DNA of 64,000 nucleotides from Methanobrevibacter millerae (GCF_900103415.1 NZ_FMXB01000008.1:1-64000); one strand, 5' to 3'. Positions 45,644 to 53,018 are shown, numbered from the stretch's first letter. The notes: generated from the letters alone by a model not told the origin. Translations and numbers: made by a program.

Positions 45644-46513
45644 ATGCACTATCGCCAGGTTAAAAGTATCCTATCACCAAATAACGGTATGAATCTTTAT
45701 AGGGGATGTTCCCACGGCTGCATCTACTGCGACTCAAGAAGCGACATTTACCAGATAAATCATGATTTTGAGGATATTGAGGTAAAGGAGAACGCTTTGG
45801 AATTATTGAAAAAATCCCTAAAAAACAAGCGCCAGAAAGTCATGATAGGAACCGGTTCAATGTCAGACCCATACATGCCGATTGAAAAGAGACTTGAATA
45901 CACAAGAAATGCCTTAAAATTAATATACAAGTATGGCCACGGCTTTACATGCATTACAAAGTCCGACTTGATTTTAAGGGATCTTGAATTAATCAAAAAG
46001 ATTAATGAAAATACAAAGGCCGTTGTCCAGATGACACTGACCACCGCCGATGAGGATTTGTGCAAAATTTTAGAACCAAACGTCTGTACAACAAAAAGGC
46101 GCGTTGAAGTATTGGAAATTTTAAACGAAAATGACATACCGACCGTTGTCTGGCTGTGCCCGATTTTGCCCTTCATTAATGACAATGAGGACAATATTAA
46201 CCAGATTCTTGACTACTGCATTGACACCAATGTCAAGGCAATACTGTGCTTTGAAATGGGCCTGACCCTAAGAGACGGAAACCGACAGTATTTCTACAAG
46301 AAGCTTGATGAAAGCTTTCCGGGCCTGAAGCAGAAATACATCAGGCACTTTAAAAGCAATTATCACATTCCAAGTCCGAATAACGCGAAATTAATGAAGA
46401 TATTTAACCGGAAAACAACGGAAGCAGGAATCATGACCAATACAGACGAGATTTTTGCTTACCTGCACGAATTTCCAAAAAGGGAAACTACAAAACAATC
46501 AAAATTGTTTTAA
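45644..46513 (+). CDS. Radical SAM protein, spore-photolyase-like (SPL) family
   Basis: A protein of about 290 residues. The cluster motif is YRGCSHGCIYCDSRS (CxxxCxxC), followed by KVMIGTGSMSDPYMPIEKRLEYTRNALKLI, a hallmark of the SplB-like group, and MTLTTADEDLCKILEPNVCTTKRRVEVL. No UV-lesion function is proven for archaeal members. An ATG at 45602 would add a hydrophobic stretch overlapping the kinase gene; the ATG at 45644 gives the family's start (MHYRQVKSILSPNNGMNLY), although the ribosome binding site is weak. Confidence 0.85.
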   Translation: MHYRQVKSILSPNNGMNLYRGCSHGCIYCDSRSDIYQINHDFEDIEVKENALELLKKSLKNKRQKVMIGTGSMSDPYMPIEKRLEYTRNALKLIYKYGHGFTCITKSDLILRDLELIKKINENTKAVVQMTLTTADEDLCKILEPNVCTTKRRVEVLEILNENDIPTVVWLCPILPFINDNEDNINQILDYCIDTNVKAILCFEMGLTLRDGNRQYFYKKLDESFPGLKQKYIRHFKSNYHIPSPNNAKLMKIFNRKTTEAGIMTNTDEIFAYLHEFPKRETTKQSKLF

Positions 46514-46654
46514 AATAAACTTTAGTTAATTCAAGTTATATAGAGTTGCAATCAATTAATTTATATATTATAAAGTCAAAATAATTAATATCAAATAAAA
46601 ATGATTTTGTTATCAAATCATGTTGATTTAATTAAATGTTAATTGAGTGATAAT

Positions 46655-47953
46655 ATGACACAGATTAGTGATGCGAAAAAAGGTATTTTAACCGATGAAA
46701 TGAAACATGTGGCAGAAATAGAGAATGTTTCAGAAGACTTTATTCTTAAATCCGTTGCAAACGGAACCATTGTAATCCCAAGTAACGTTAACAGAGACAT
46801 TGAAGCTGCAGGTATCGGTGCAGGACTCAGGACAAAAGTAAACGCAACAGTCGGAACATCCACAGATATCGTTAACTTTGATGAGGAAGTTCAAAAGGCA
46901 CAGATAGCAATTGACCACGGTGCAGACTGTCTGATGGAGCTGAGTATCGGCGGAGACCTGGACGTTATCAGAAACAGGGTTTTGGACATGTCCCCATTAC
47001 CTGTAGGATCCGTACCGGTTTATCAGGCAGCAATTGAAAGCATAAGAAGGGACGGTTCCGTCATTTACATGACTGAAGATGACTTGTTCAACACCATCGA
47101 AAAGCAGGCAAAAGACGGTATCGACTTTATGGCAGTCCACAGCAGTATCAACATTGAAACCTTAACCAGACTCAAAAGGCAAGGCCGTGTAACAGGACTT
47201 GTTTCAAGAGGAGGTTCATTCATGTCCGGATGGATTGTAGAAAACGAAAAGGAAAACCCTTTATACGAAAACTTCGATTATGTCTTGGAAATCGCCAAAG
47301 AGCATGACGTAGTGCTTTCACTTGCAAACGGTATGAGGGCAGGATCCATTGCTGACTCAACAGACAGGGCCCAGATACAAGAACTGATCATTTTAGGCGA
47401 ATTGATTGACAGGTCACGTGAAGCAGGCGTTCAATGTATGATTGAAGGACCTGGACACATCCCAATCAATGAAATCCCAACAAACGTCATGATTCAAAAG
47501 AAAATGTGTTCAAACGCACCGTTTTATATGCTCGGACCTATTGTATGTGACGTGGCACCTGGTTACGACCACATCGTATCCGCAATCGGAGCCGCATCAT
47601 CCGCAAAAGCTGGAGCAGACTTCATCTGTTACGTAACTCCTGCAGAGCATCTGGCTCTTCCTTCACCTGAAGACGTTAAAGAAGGAGTCATTGCAACTAA
47701 AATCGGAGCCTACGCAGGTGACCTTGCAAGCGGCCAAATTGACGGTTCACAAGACTTGGCAATGGCTGAAGCAAGAAAAAGATTGGACTGGGAAGCACAA
47801 TACGAATGCGCAATGTTTCCGGAAGCTGCACGTGCAAAAAGAGATGAAAGACCTCCTGAAGAGGAAGACACATGTACCATGTGCGGTAACTACTGCGCAG
47901 TAAAAATCGTTAACGAATGGCTGGACCAATCCGATTCAGACTTAATTAAATAG
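46655..47953 (+). CDS. thiC: Phosphomethylpyrimidine synthase ThiC
   Basis: This 432-residue radical SAM enzyme rearranges aminoimidazole ribotide to the thiamine pyrimidine. It has [60 protein letters not shown] and the late cluster motif [11 protein letters not shown]. The length is that of archaeal ThiC. The TTG at 46643 is in frame, but GTGAT ahead of the ATG at 46655 sets the start. No TPP riboswitch is visible in the upstream 140 bases. Confidence 0.95.
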   Translation: MTQISDAKKGILTDEMKHVAEIENVSEDFILKSVANGTIVIPSNVNRDIEAAGIGAGLRTKVNATVGTSTDIVNFDEEVQKAQIAIDHGADCLMELSIGGDLDVIRNRVLDMSPLPVGSVPVYQAAIESIRRDGSVIYMTEDDLFNTIEKQAKDGIDFMAVHSSINIETLTRLKRQGRVTGLVSRGGSFMSGWIVENEKENPLYENFDYVLEIAKEHDVVLSLANGMRAGSIADSTDRAQIQELIILGELIDRSREAGVQCMIEGPGHIPINEIPTNVMIQKKMCSNAPFYMLGPIVCDVAPGYDHIVSAIGAASSAKAGADFICYVTPAEHLALPSPEDVKEGVIATKIGAYAGDLASGQIDGSQDLAMAEARKRLDWEAQYECAMFPEAARAKRDERPPEEEDTCTMCGNYCAVKIVNEWLDQSDSDLIK

Positions 47954-47985
47954 ATTCTTTAATCTATTTATTTTAATTTTTTATA
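47948..47985 (+). terminator. thiC terminator
   Basis: AAATAGATT pairs perfectly with AATCTATTT over a four-base loop, followed by T-rich sequence. It begins within the thiC stop codon. Confidence 0.65.
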
Positions 47986-48222
47986 TTAACTATAGTATAT
48001 AGAATTTTAATTAGTGTTCATTTAGATTCAACTCTAATTCTAGCACCATTTTAAAATTAGACAACAATAAAATCACCACATAACTTAATAAGATTATAAT
48101 CCCATTAAAGAAAAAAAATTAGCTTACTAATTATAATAAAGATTTTATCATTAAATTAAATCCCAAACTGGGAAAGAAAAAAAATCTTTAATAACATGAT
48201 ATCTGCAAACACATTATATTTT
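47986..48222. other. AT-rich gap between thiC and the RNA ligase gene
   Basis: No gene or RNA is recognised. The converging thiC and ligase terminators lie at its two ends. Confidence 0.5.
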
Positions 48223-48256
48223 AAAAAAAAATGTTTGAGGAAAAAATCCCCAAACA
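48223..48256 (-). terminator. Terminator of the RNA ligase transcript
   Basis: On the minus strand TGTTTGGGG pairs with CCTCAAACA around an ATTTTTT loop with one mismatch, followed by nine T. It lies directly after the ligase stop codon. Confidence 0.6.
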
Positions 48257-48259
48257 CGA

Positions 48260-49480
48260 CTATTCCCCTCTTTTAATTAGGTACTTGCAGGAAATATTTT
48301 TAAAACTGAACTTAGGATCAGTTGTTTTGTAGTATACCCAACCTTCCATAGCACATTTTTCATGACCTTCACATACATCGGAATCGTAGTATCCGTCAGC
48401 GCTTAGCTTGAACTCTTCGAAATCATCCGGAAGAACGTATTCCTCATCATCAATCGGAACACTTTCAATTCCGTATTCATCCCAGATCTTTTTAGCTTCG
48501 CGAATGTCGAACATTCCATTACTGTCGATCATGTGGAAACAGAAAAGATGATTTTGCGTTAACTTATGCGGATTTCCTTGAATTTTCGGACCGCAAATCT
48601 CGCCTTGCCAGCAGACATACTTGCAGCCTTTGTGCTTTTCCAGATAATCTCTGAGTTTTCTTTCAATGTCAAGCTTATCCGCCAGTTCCCAGTATGGATT
48701 GTCATTATCAACTAAAGGGTCATCTTCCCTGAATACGCGCAGATTGCGGGAGCAGACGTAGAATTCATAGTCCTTTTTTAATGGATGTGTATTGGTCACT
48801 TCCAGAATGTATGTGGCGGAAGATCCGTCACATTTCTGCGTACGGACAAACGGGGTCTTGTCCTGCAATACGTCCGGCATGTTTTCGCAGCGTTCCTGGT
48901 CAGTCTTGGAAATATGATCAAATTTATTTGGAAAACGCTTACTTTTATCTTTCCTGTCATCACCTAAAAGGAAAAATAACAGTTTTTTACCCCAATCTCT
49001 ATTCATTAACCATTTCACCCAGGATTTTTCAAACAGTTCCTTGTTGCGCAGCGCCATGGCTTCGTACTTGTTTAGACCTTCGCCTTTGCGTTTAGCGTCC
49101 TTAGGGTTTGAGTATTTAATCTCAAGCAATTCGGTTACATCCGTGCCTTCCTTTTTTGGAATTTCGACATCGAAAATATCCAGAGGAAGTGCTATGCCCT
49201 GAGAGATAACATTGAACCTGGAAAGTCTCATGGTCTTGATTTTGAAGTGTTTGCGTCTTAAAAACTCAGACCACTCCTTTTCGGGAACCTTTGAATCTAT
49301 TTCAATGTATACGCAAAAATCCCCTTTTTCAAATTCGCCGATTTTTGAGATACAATTCCATCCCAGAACCCCAATAAGTTCTATGTTATCCGCCCCTTCA
49401 ATTTCTTTAACCCAGGATATTTTTTCAACGTGGGCAAGGGAACGCTTTCCATCAATTATCAAACATTTCACCTCCGTCAT
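48260..49480 (-). CDS. RNA ligase, Rnl5/DRB0094 family
   Basis: The protein has 406 residues. The N-terminal OB-like domain (about 15-100) shows EIEGADNIELIGVLGWNCI, KIGEFEKGDFCVYIEIDSKVPE and KTMRLSRFNVISQGIALPL, the pattern of Deinococcus DRB0094 ligase. The nucleotidyltransferase domain has motif I KCDGSS (Lys216 would be adenylated), motif III around WQGEICG (about 291-297), motif IV EGWVYYK (379-385) and motif V with Lys394 and Lys399. Such enzymes seal 3'-OH/5'-phosphate RNA nicks. It lies 87 bases downstream of an eleven-member tRNA array on the same strand, with no strong promoter or terminator between, and has its own terminator after it. Repair of cut tRNA is the obvious guess; not shown. 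Confidence 0.88.
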   Translation of the reverse strand: MTEVKCLIIDGKRSLAHVEKISWVKEIEGADNIELIGVLGWNCISKIGEFEKGDFCVYIEIDSKVPEKEWSEFLRRKHFKIKTMRLSRFNVISQGIALPLDIFDVEIPKKEGTDVTELLEIKYSNPKDAKRKGEGLNKYEAMALRNKELFEKSWVKWLMNRDWGKKLLFFLLGDDRKDKSKRFPNKFDHISKTDQERCENMPDVLQDKTPFVRTQKCDGSSATYILEVTNTHPLKKDYEFYVCSRNLRVFREDDPLVDNDNPYWELADKLDIERKLRDYLEKHKGCKYVCWQGEICGPKIQGNPHKLTQNHLFCFHMIDSNGMFDIREAKKIWDEYGIESVPIDDEEYVLPDDFEEFKLSADGYYDSDVCEGHEKCAMEGWVYYKTTDPKFSFKNISCKYLIKRGE

Positions 49481-49567
49481 TTATTATTTAATAATTATGG
49501 CAAAACATGCTATTAACTAATACAATTTTAATGAAAACAAGCTGTTATTACAGAATGTCTTCAAGAA

Positions 49568-49640
49568 TGGACCTGCCGGGATTTGAACCCGAAGCATCCT
49601 CCTTGCAAGAGAGGCATTCTACCAATTGAATTACAGGGCC
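49568..49640 (-). tRNA. tRNA-Ala (TGC), with a C3-U70 mismatch
   Basis: Acceptor GGCCCTG against CAGGTCC pairs except at position 3:70, where C faces U. Archaeal and other tRNA-Ala normally have G3-U70, the main AlaRS identity element. The D arm, anticodon stem CCTCT/GGAGG (one U-G) with loop CTTGCAA, and T arm CGGG/CCCG are sound, discriminator A. Reading the anticodon as GCA (Cys) breaks the stem. Last member of the array, next to the ligase gene. Confidence 0.82.
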
Positions 49641-49645
49641 ATAAA

Positions 49646-49718
49646 TGCTATAGCTGGGATTCGAACCCAGATTCCAACCTTGGAAGGGTCGTGTGTTACC
49701 GATTATCACTACTAAAGC
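49646..49718 (-). tRNA. tRNA-Gly (TCC), with a U4-U69 mismatch
   Basis: Acceptor GCTTTAG against CTATAGC pairs except T4-T69. The D stem has a 13:22 A-A mismatch. The anticodon stem is CGACC/GGTTG with loop CTTCCAA; T arm CTGGG/CCCAG; discriminator A. Only 5 bases separate it from the tRNA-Ala gene. CCA not encoded. Confidence 0.82.
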
Positions 49719-49735
49719 ATGGAAAAATTTTTAAA

Positions 49736-49820
49736 CGGTGAAGGAGAGATTCGAACTCTCGTGTCCTAACGGACTCTGGATTAGCAGTCCAGTAGAATAG
49801 GCCATCTATCTGACTTCACC
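49736..49820 (-). tRNA. tRNA-Ser (GCT)
   Basis: Perfect acceptor stem GGTGAAG/CTTCACC, discriminator G as in serine tRNAs, anticodon stem CTGGA/TCCAG with loop CTGCTAA, and a long variable arm (GTCC/GGAC). 85 bases long. Well formed, unlike its two neighbours. Confidence 0.9.
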
Positions 49821-49898
49821 AATAGTTCTGGATTATAAACCTCATCTGCAGGGCCTAATTGACTCATGCAAGACAATCAGCCCATGATTTTTAGAGTA

Positions 49899-49969
49899 TG
49901 GGGGTAGAAGGAATTGAACCTCCAGCCACTGATCTGGAGTCAGTGATGTTGCCATTACACCATACCCCC
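49899..49969 (-). tRNA. tRNA-Trp (CCA), intronless
   Basis: Acceptor GGGGGTA/TACCCCC, D arm GTGT/ACAT, anticodon stem ACTGA/TCAGT with loop CTCCAGA, T arm GGAGG/CCTTC (one G-U). Discriminator A. Euryarchaeal tRNA-Trp genes commonly carry a box C/D intron; this one does not, so it may be an extra copy. Confidence 0.88.
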
Positions 49970-49977
49970 CCCAAAAC

Positions 49978-49996
49978 GGGCAGGAAAATCCTGCCC
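49978..49996. other. Hairpin in tRNA array spacer
   Basis: GGGCAGGA-AAA-TCCTGCCC, a perfect 8 bp stem between the Trp and Gly(GCC) tRNA genes. Only four T follow on the minus strand, so it is not a typical terminator. Confidence 0.6.
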
Positions 49997-50017
49997 ATTT
50001 TAATTGCCGGGCCTAAG

Positions 50018-50089
50018 TGCTCTAGCAGGGACTTGAACCCTAATCTCAGCCTTGGCAAGACCGTATGTTACCAATTACACCACTAAAGC
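50018..50089 (-). tRNA. tRNA-Gly (GCC)
   Basis: Acceptor GCTTTAG/CTAGAGC (one U-G), D arm GTGT/ACAT, anticodon stem CGGTC/GGCTG with loop TTGCCAA, T arm TAGGG/CCCTG. Discriminator A. Its sequence is related to the Gly(TCC) gene of the same array. Confidence 0.88.
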
Positions 50090-50092
50090 AAA

Positions 50093-50109
50093 AGCCGGAA
50101 AAACCGGCT
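50093..50109. other. Hairpin in tRNA array spacer
   Basis: AGCCGG-AAAAA-CCGGCT, a perfect 6 bp stem directly upstream (minus strand) of the Gly(GCC) tRNA 5' end. Confidence 0.55.
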
Positions 50110-50148
50110 AATTAGAGGAATAGGGATTTATGGAATATGTAATCCCAA

Positions 50149-50217
50149 AGGGGGAGACTCGACTTGAACGAGTATCACTTGAAAAACCAAGGGTTTTACC
50201 AGTTAAACCACTCCCTC
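50149..50217 (-). tRNA. tRNA-like gene, probably Lys (TTT), malformed anticodon arm
   Basis: Acceptor GAGGGAG/CTCCCCC with A2-C71 mismatched; D arm GTTT/AAAC and T arm ACTCG/CGAGT are good. The best anticodon arm is CTTG/CAAG, four pairs, with a six-base loop GTTTTT, not the usual five pairs and seven bases. The discriminator is T. Either a decayed gene or an unusual tRNA; the amino acid is a guess. Confidence 0.5.
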
Positions 50218-50239
50218 AATTGATTATTAAGCGGTAATG

Positions 50240-50254
50240 GGGGGATAAACCCCC
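50240..50254. other. Hairpin in tRNA array spacer
   Basis: GGGGG-ATAAA-CCCCC, a perfect 5 bp G-C stem between the two malformed tRNA-like genes. Confidence 0.5.
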
Positions 50255-50308
50255 AATAAAAATACCCTGATGGAGAAATTAGCTTCCACCAAGATATTTT
50301 GCTTTTGG

Positions 50309-50377
50309 TGCGCCGTAGCGGACTCGAACCGCATCATCTTCCAAAAGGAGATGCTCTTCCATTTGAGCTAACGACGC
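50309..50377 (-). tRNA. tRNA-like gene, probably Lys (TTT), oversized anticodon loop
   Basis: Acceptor GCGTCGT pairs with ACGGCGC (one U-G), D arm GCTC/GAGC, T arm GCGG/CCGC. The anticodon arm is CATCT/AGATG with a nine-base loop CCTTTTGGA, or ATCTC/AAGAT with a C-A closing pair and loop CTTTTGG; both centre on TTT. Gln (TTG) is the alternative. The variable region is only about two bases. Uniquely in the array, CCA follows the discriminator A (50306-50308). Confidence 0.55.
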
Positions 50378-50392
50378 ATAATCATCTGACCT

Positions 50393-50425
50393 GGGCCTAA
50401 TTGAAATATTTAATCAATTAGGCCC
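50393..50425. other. Long perfect hairpin in tRNA array spacer
   Basis: GGGCCTAATTG pairs with CAATTAGGCCC over an 11-base loop: an uninterrupted 11 bp stem. GGGCCTAATTG also occurs at about 49852 in another spacer, with an imperfect partner. Confidence 0.65.
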
Positions 50426-50521
50426 TTTAGAATTAATGGGAATAATGAAAATCAGATTAAATGGGCGGAATGATTCCCATATTCCCAATCACCATTGAAT
50501 TACCAATTACATGCATTAAAA

Positions 50522-50593
50522 GGTTTCATAAGGGAGTTGAACCCTTGCCTCATGCGTCACAGACATGTATGTTGCCGTTACACCAATGAAACC
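50522..50593 (-). tRNA. tRNA-His (GTG)
   Basis: An eight-pair acceptor GGTTTCAT/ATGAAACC gives the encoded G-1 facing C73, the histidine identity pair. D arm GTGT/ACAT, anticodon stem CATGT/GCATG with loop CTGTGAC, T arm AAGGG/CCCTT. Well formed. Confidence 0.92.
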
Positions 50594-50603
50594 ATAGCCC
50601 AAA

Positions 50604-50677
50604 TTGGCTTGGAGGGATTCGAACCCTCGGCATCCGCCTTGTAAGGGCGGCACTCTACCAGGCTGAGTCACAAGCCA
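50604..50677 (-). tRNA. tRNA-Val (TAC)
   Basis: Acceptor TGGCTTG/CAAGCCA (unusual U1-A72 start), D arm ACTC/GAGT, perfect anticodon stem CCGCC/GGCGG with loop CTTACAA, T arm GAGGG/CCCTC, discriminator A. Confidence 0.88.
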
Positions 50678-50766
50678 GTATATTATTTGGAGTTTAAAAT
50701 TAAACCCCAAATTTTGGAGATCAAAATATGAAAGCATATCTTTGAATGGCCAGATAATAAGGCCAA

Positions 50767-50840
50767 TGAGTGCGAAGGGAATTGAACCCCCGATTTTCGG
50801 ATTAAAAGTCCGACGTATTACCCTACTATACTACGCACCC
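50767..50840 (-). tRNA. tRNA-Lys (TTT)
   Basis: Acceptor GGGTGCG/CGCACTC (one G-U), D arm GTAT/ATAC, anticodon stem TCGGA/TCCGA with loop CTTTTAA, T arm GGGGG/CCCTT (two G-U). Discriminator A. A regular lysine tRNA, in contrast to the two odd TTT genes downstream in the array. Confidence 0.9.
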
Positions 50841-50868
50841 GCTATGAATAATTATTCTGAAATTTGAA

Positions 50869-50940
50869 TGGGAAAGCCAAGACTCGAACTTGATTCCCAT
50901 GCTTCCAAAGCACAGATGCTAACCCGTACACCACTCTCCC
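50869..50940 (-). tRNA. tRNA-Pro (TGG)
   Basis: Acceptor GGGAGAG/CTTTCCC (one G-U), anticodon stem TGTGC/GCATG with loop TTTGGAA, T arm TCAAG/CTTGG. First gene of the array in the direction of transcription. Confidence 0.85.
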
Positions 50941-51252
50941 AACATGAAATTCAAATTTTTCTTCAACTCATAATGCTAAGATTAGAATATTTTCTAAATC
51001 TGCTATACAAGTTAATCCATCGATCTAATTATTTAAAAGCCGTAAAAAATCAGTTTCATTAGATAACTCTAATGGAAGATAAACAAAATATAACGGGTAA
51101 TGAAAAAAAGGTAATTGGCGGATAATTAATCATTAAGCCCAAAGTTGGACTTAACCAAATACCTACTGCATTGCCACGCAGAAATATTCTGTCTATTCAT
51201 TGACTTTGTACAACTCGGGCATTTAATATTCATAACAATCTCTCATTAATTT

Positions 51253-51324
51253 ATTGAAATCTAAATAATAATCTATTTCATTTTATATATAAATCAAATA
51301 AAGGAAACACTTTATATTAACCTA
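51253..51324. repeat. 72-base direct repeat, copy 1
   Basis: From ATTGAAATCTAAAT to ATATTAACCTA. It matches copy 2 except for three bases (TTT versus CCC before ATATATAAATC). It carries a TATA-like TTTATATATAAA stretch readable on both strands. The copies are 80 bases apart, with an eight-base spacer. Confidence 0.85.
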
Positions 51325-51332
51325 CACATCCA

Positions 51333-51404
51333 ATTGAAATCTAAATAATAATCTATTTCATCCCATATATAAATCAAATAAAGGAAACACTTTATATTAA
51401 CCTA
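51333..51404. repeat. 72-base direct repeat, copy 2
   Basis: Near-identical to copy 1. Two copies in a promoter-rich region suggest duplicated promoters or duplicated small RNA genes rather than a CRISPR or mobile element. Confidence 0.85.
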
Positions 51405-51748
51405 AAACACATATTATGATACTGCTAACATCAGGTTTTGTACTCTTTTTAATCCGGTTATTTGAATATTGTCATAGTTAAAACAACTAAACTTTTATCC
51501 GCATTAGAAATTAGAAAATATATACAGAGAGTCCATAGATTATCCGTTGACTATGAATCGAAGCTGAAGGATTAATTAATTTAAGTGATTCCACCTTACA
51601 TTAACATTACATTGGATTCCAGAACCTATTTTTTGATGAATATTTTACCAAATGACAATCCTTTTTGCAGATAAGAATCATATATTATATTAATAATATA
51701 ATTTTTATATAACCCACAGGATTATCTTAAAAAACAGGGGAAAATAAA

Positions 51749-52939
51749 ATGGAATCTGTAGACGATTTTACAAAGGAAGAATTGCTTGAAACGATTGAAC
51801 TTTTAAAAGATGAAAACGAAAAGACCGTTGACGAGCTGATGGAGAAATTAAGAAGCATTGAAGGCGAACAGTTCAAGACCAGCATCTCCAATCGCCAGAT
51901 GGAAGGCAAAATCAGAGAGCTTAAAGGCGAAATCAACTCATTTAAAAAGACCCCTTTAATCCTTGCAACGGTAACCGAAGTCTTTGATGACAAGCAGGTG
52001 GGAATCCAGGGCGCAGTGGGACATGAATTCCTGGTTACCTATCCAGGTTCAATTAAAAAGGAATCATTGGTACCCGGTGCAAGAGTAGCATTAAACCAGA
52101 AGAATTTAGGCGTAGTCCGCGTATTTCCACCTAAAAAAGACAGGAACGTAGCAGCAATGGAAATTGATGAAAAGCCTGAAACGACCTATGATGACATTGG
52201 AGGCCTTGACCCCCAAATCACAGAAGTAAAGGAGACTGTAGAGCTTCCGATTAAAAATCCTGAAATATTTAAAGAAATCGGAATCGATCCGCCAAAGGGA
52301 ATACTTCTTTACGGACCTCCGGGAACAGGAAAAACCCTGCTTGCAAAAGCCGTGGCAAATGAAACCAATGCAACCTTCATAAAGATTGTAGCTTCCGAAT
52401 TCGTGAACAAATACCTTGGTGAAGGTTCAAGAATCGTGAGGGACGTATTTGAGCTTGCGAAGGAAAAATCCCCTGCAATAATATTCATTGATGAAATCGA
52501 CGCAATCGGAACAAAAAGGGTTGGAAGCAGTGAAGGAGCAGACAGGGAAGTTCAAAGAACCCTAATGCAATTACTAGCAGAACTTGACGGATTCGAATCA
52601 AGGGGAGACGTCGGAATCGTTGCGGCCACCAACAGACCAGACATTCTGGATGAGGCTCTTTTAAGGCCGGGAAGATTCGACAGGGCAATTGCAGTGCCGA
52701 ATCCGGTAAAGGAAAGCAGGCAGAAAATCCTTGAAATACACACCGCCAAAATGAAAATAGACGAAGACATTGATTTCGATGAAATAAGCGAAGTAACGGA
52801 AGGATTGTCCGGAGCAGACCTTAAGGCCGTTTGTACGGAAGCTGGAATGTTTGCAATCAGAGCCGAGAGAAAACAGGTAATCGCAAAGGATTTCCTTGAC
52901 GCCATCGACAAAATCATGTCGGATATCAAAATAAGTTAA
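51749..52939 (+). CDS. pan: Proteasome-activating nucleotidase (PAN)
   Basis: This 396-residue AAA ATPase unfolds proteins for the 20S proteasome. It has an N-terminal coiled coil (about 3-70), an OB domain (LATVTEVFDDKQVGIQGAVGHEFLVTYPG), Walker A GPPGTGKT, Walker B PAIIFIDEIDAIG, and the second region of homology ATNRPDILDEALLRPGRFDR. The last residues are DKIMSDIKIS. The C-terminal HbYX motif (hydrophobic-Tyr-any) that docks PAN on the 20S ring is absent. AGGGGAA precedes the ATG. Confidence 0.95.
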   Translation: MESVDDFTKEELLETIELLKDENEKTVDELMEKLRSIEGEQFKTSISNRQMEGKIRELKGEINSFKKTPLILATVTEVFDDKQVGIQGAVGHEFLVTYPGSIKKESLVPGARVALNQKNLGVVRVFPPKKDRNVAAMEIDEKPETTYDDIGGLDPQITEVKETVELPIKNPEIFKEIGIDPPKGILLYGPPGTGKTLLAKAVANETNATFIKIVASEFVNKYLGEGSRIVRDVFELAKEKSPAIIFIDEIDAIGTKRVGSSEGADREVQRTLMQLLAELDGFESRGDVGIVAATNRPDILDEALLRPGRFDRAIAVPNPVKESRQKILEIHTAKMKIDEDIDFDEISEVTEGLSGADLKAVCTEAGMFAIRAERKQVIAKDFLDAIDKIMSDIKIS

Positions 52940-53018
52940 TCTTTTTATATTAATACATACAAAGAATAAGAATATACTTATTTTTAAGATAATTTTTTTA
53001 TTATTAACGGTGAATTAG

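Larger units (their letters stand above)
50941..51748. other. Long noncoding region between the tRNA array and pan
   Basis: No protein gene is supported over 808 bases. It contains a 72-base direct repeat (listed separately), a short hairpin CAGAA-ATA-TTCTG near 51180, and near 51690-51715 a plus-strand TATA region for pan. The minus-strand promoter of the tRNA array must also lie here. The 51120-51240 part is less AT-rich than its surroundings and might hold an unrecognised small RNA. Confidence 0.5.

Noticed and set aside
46514-46654. TPP riboswitch upstream of thiC
   Set aside because: No THI-box sequences or suitable stems are visible in the AT-rich leader.
49568-49640. Reading this tRNA as tRNA-Cys (GCA)
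   Set aside because: It breaks the anticodon stem and the discriminator is A, whereas Cys tRNAs have U73.
51253-51404. CRISPR array
   Set aside because: Only two 72-base copies with an 8-base spacer; the size and number do not fit CRISPR.
52900-52975. Frameshifted HbYX end of PAN
   Set aside because: An alternative frame ends in FLY-stop, but HbYX needs a residue after Tyr and no slippery site is present; treated as chance.
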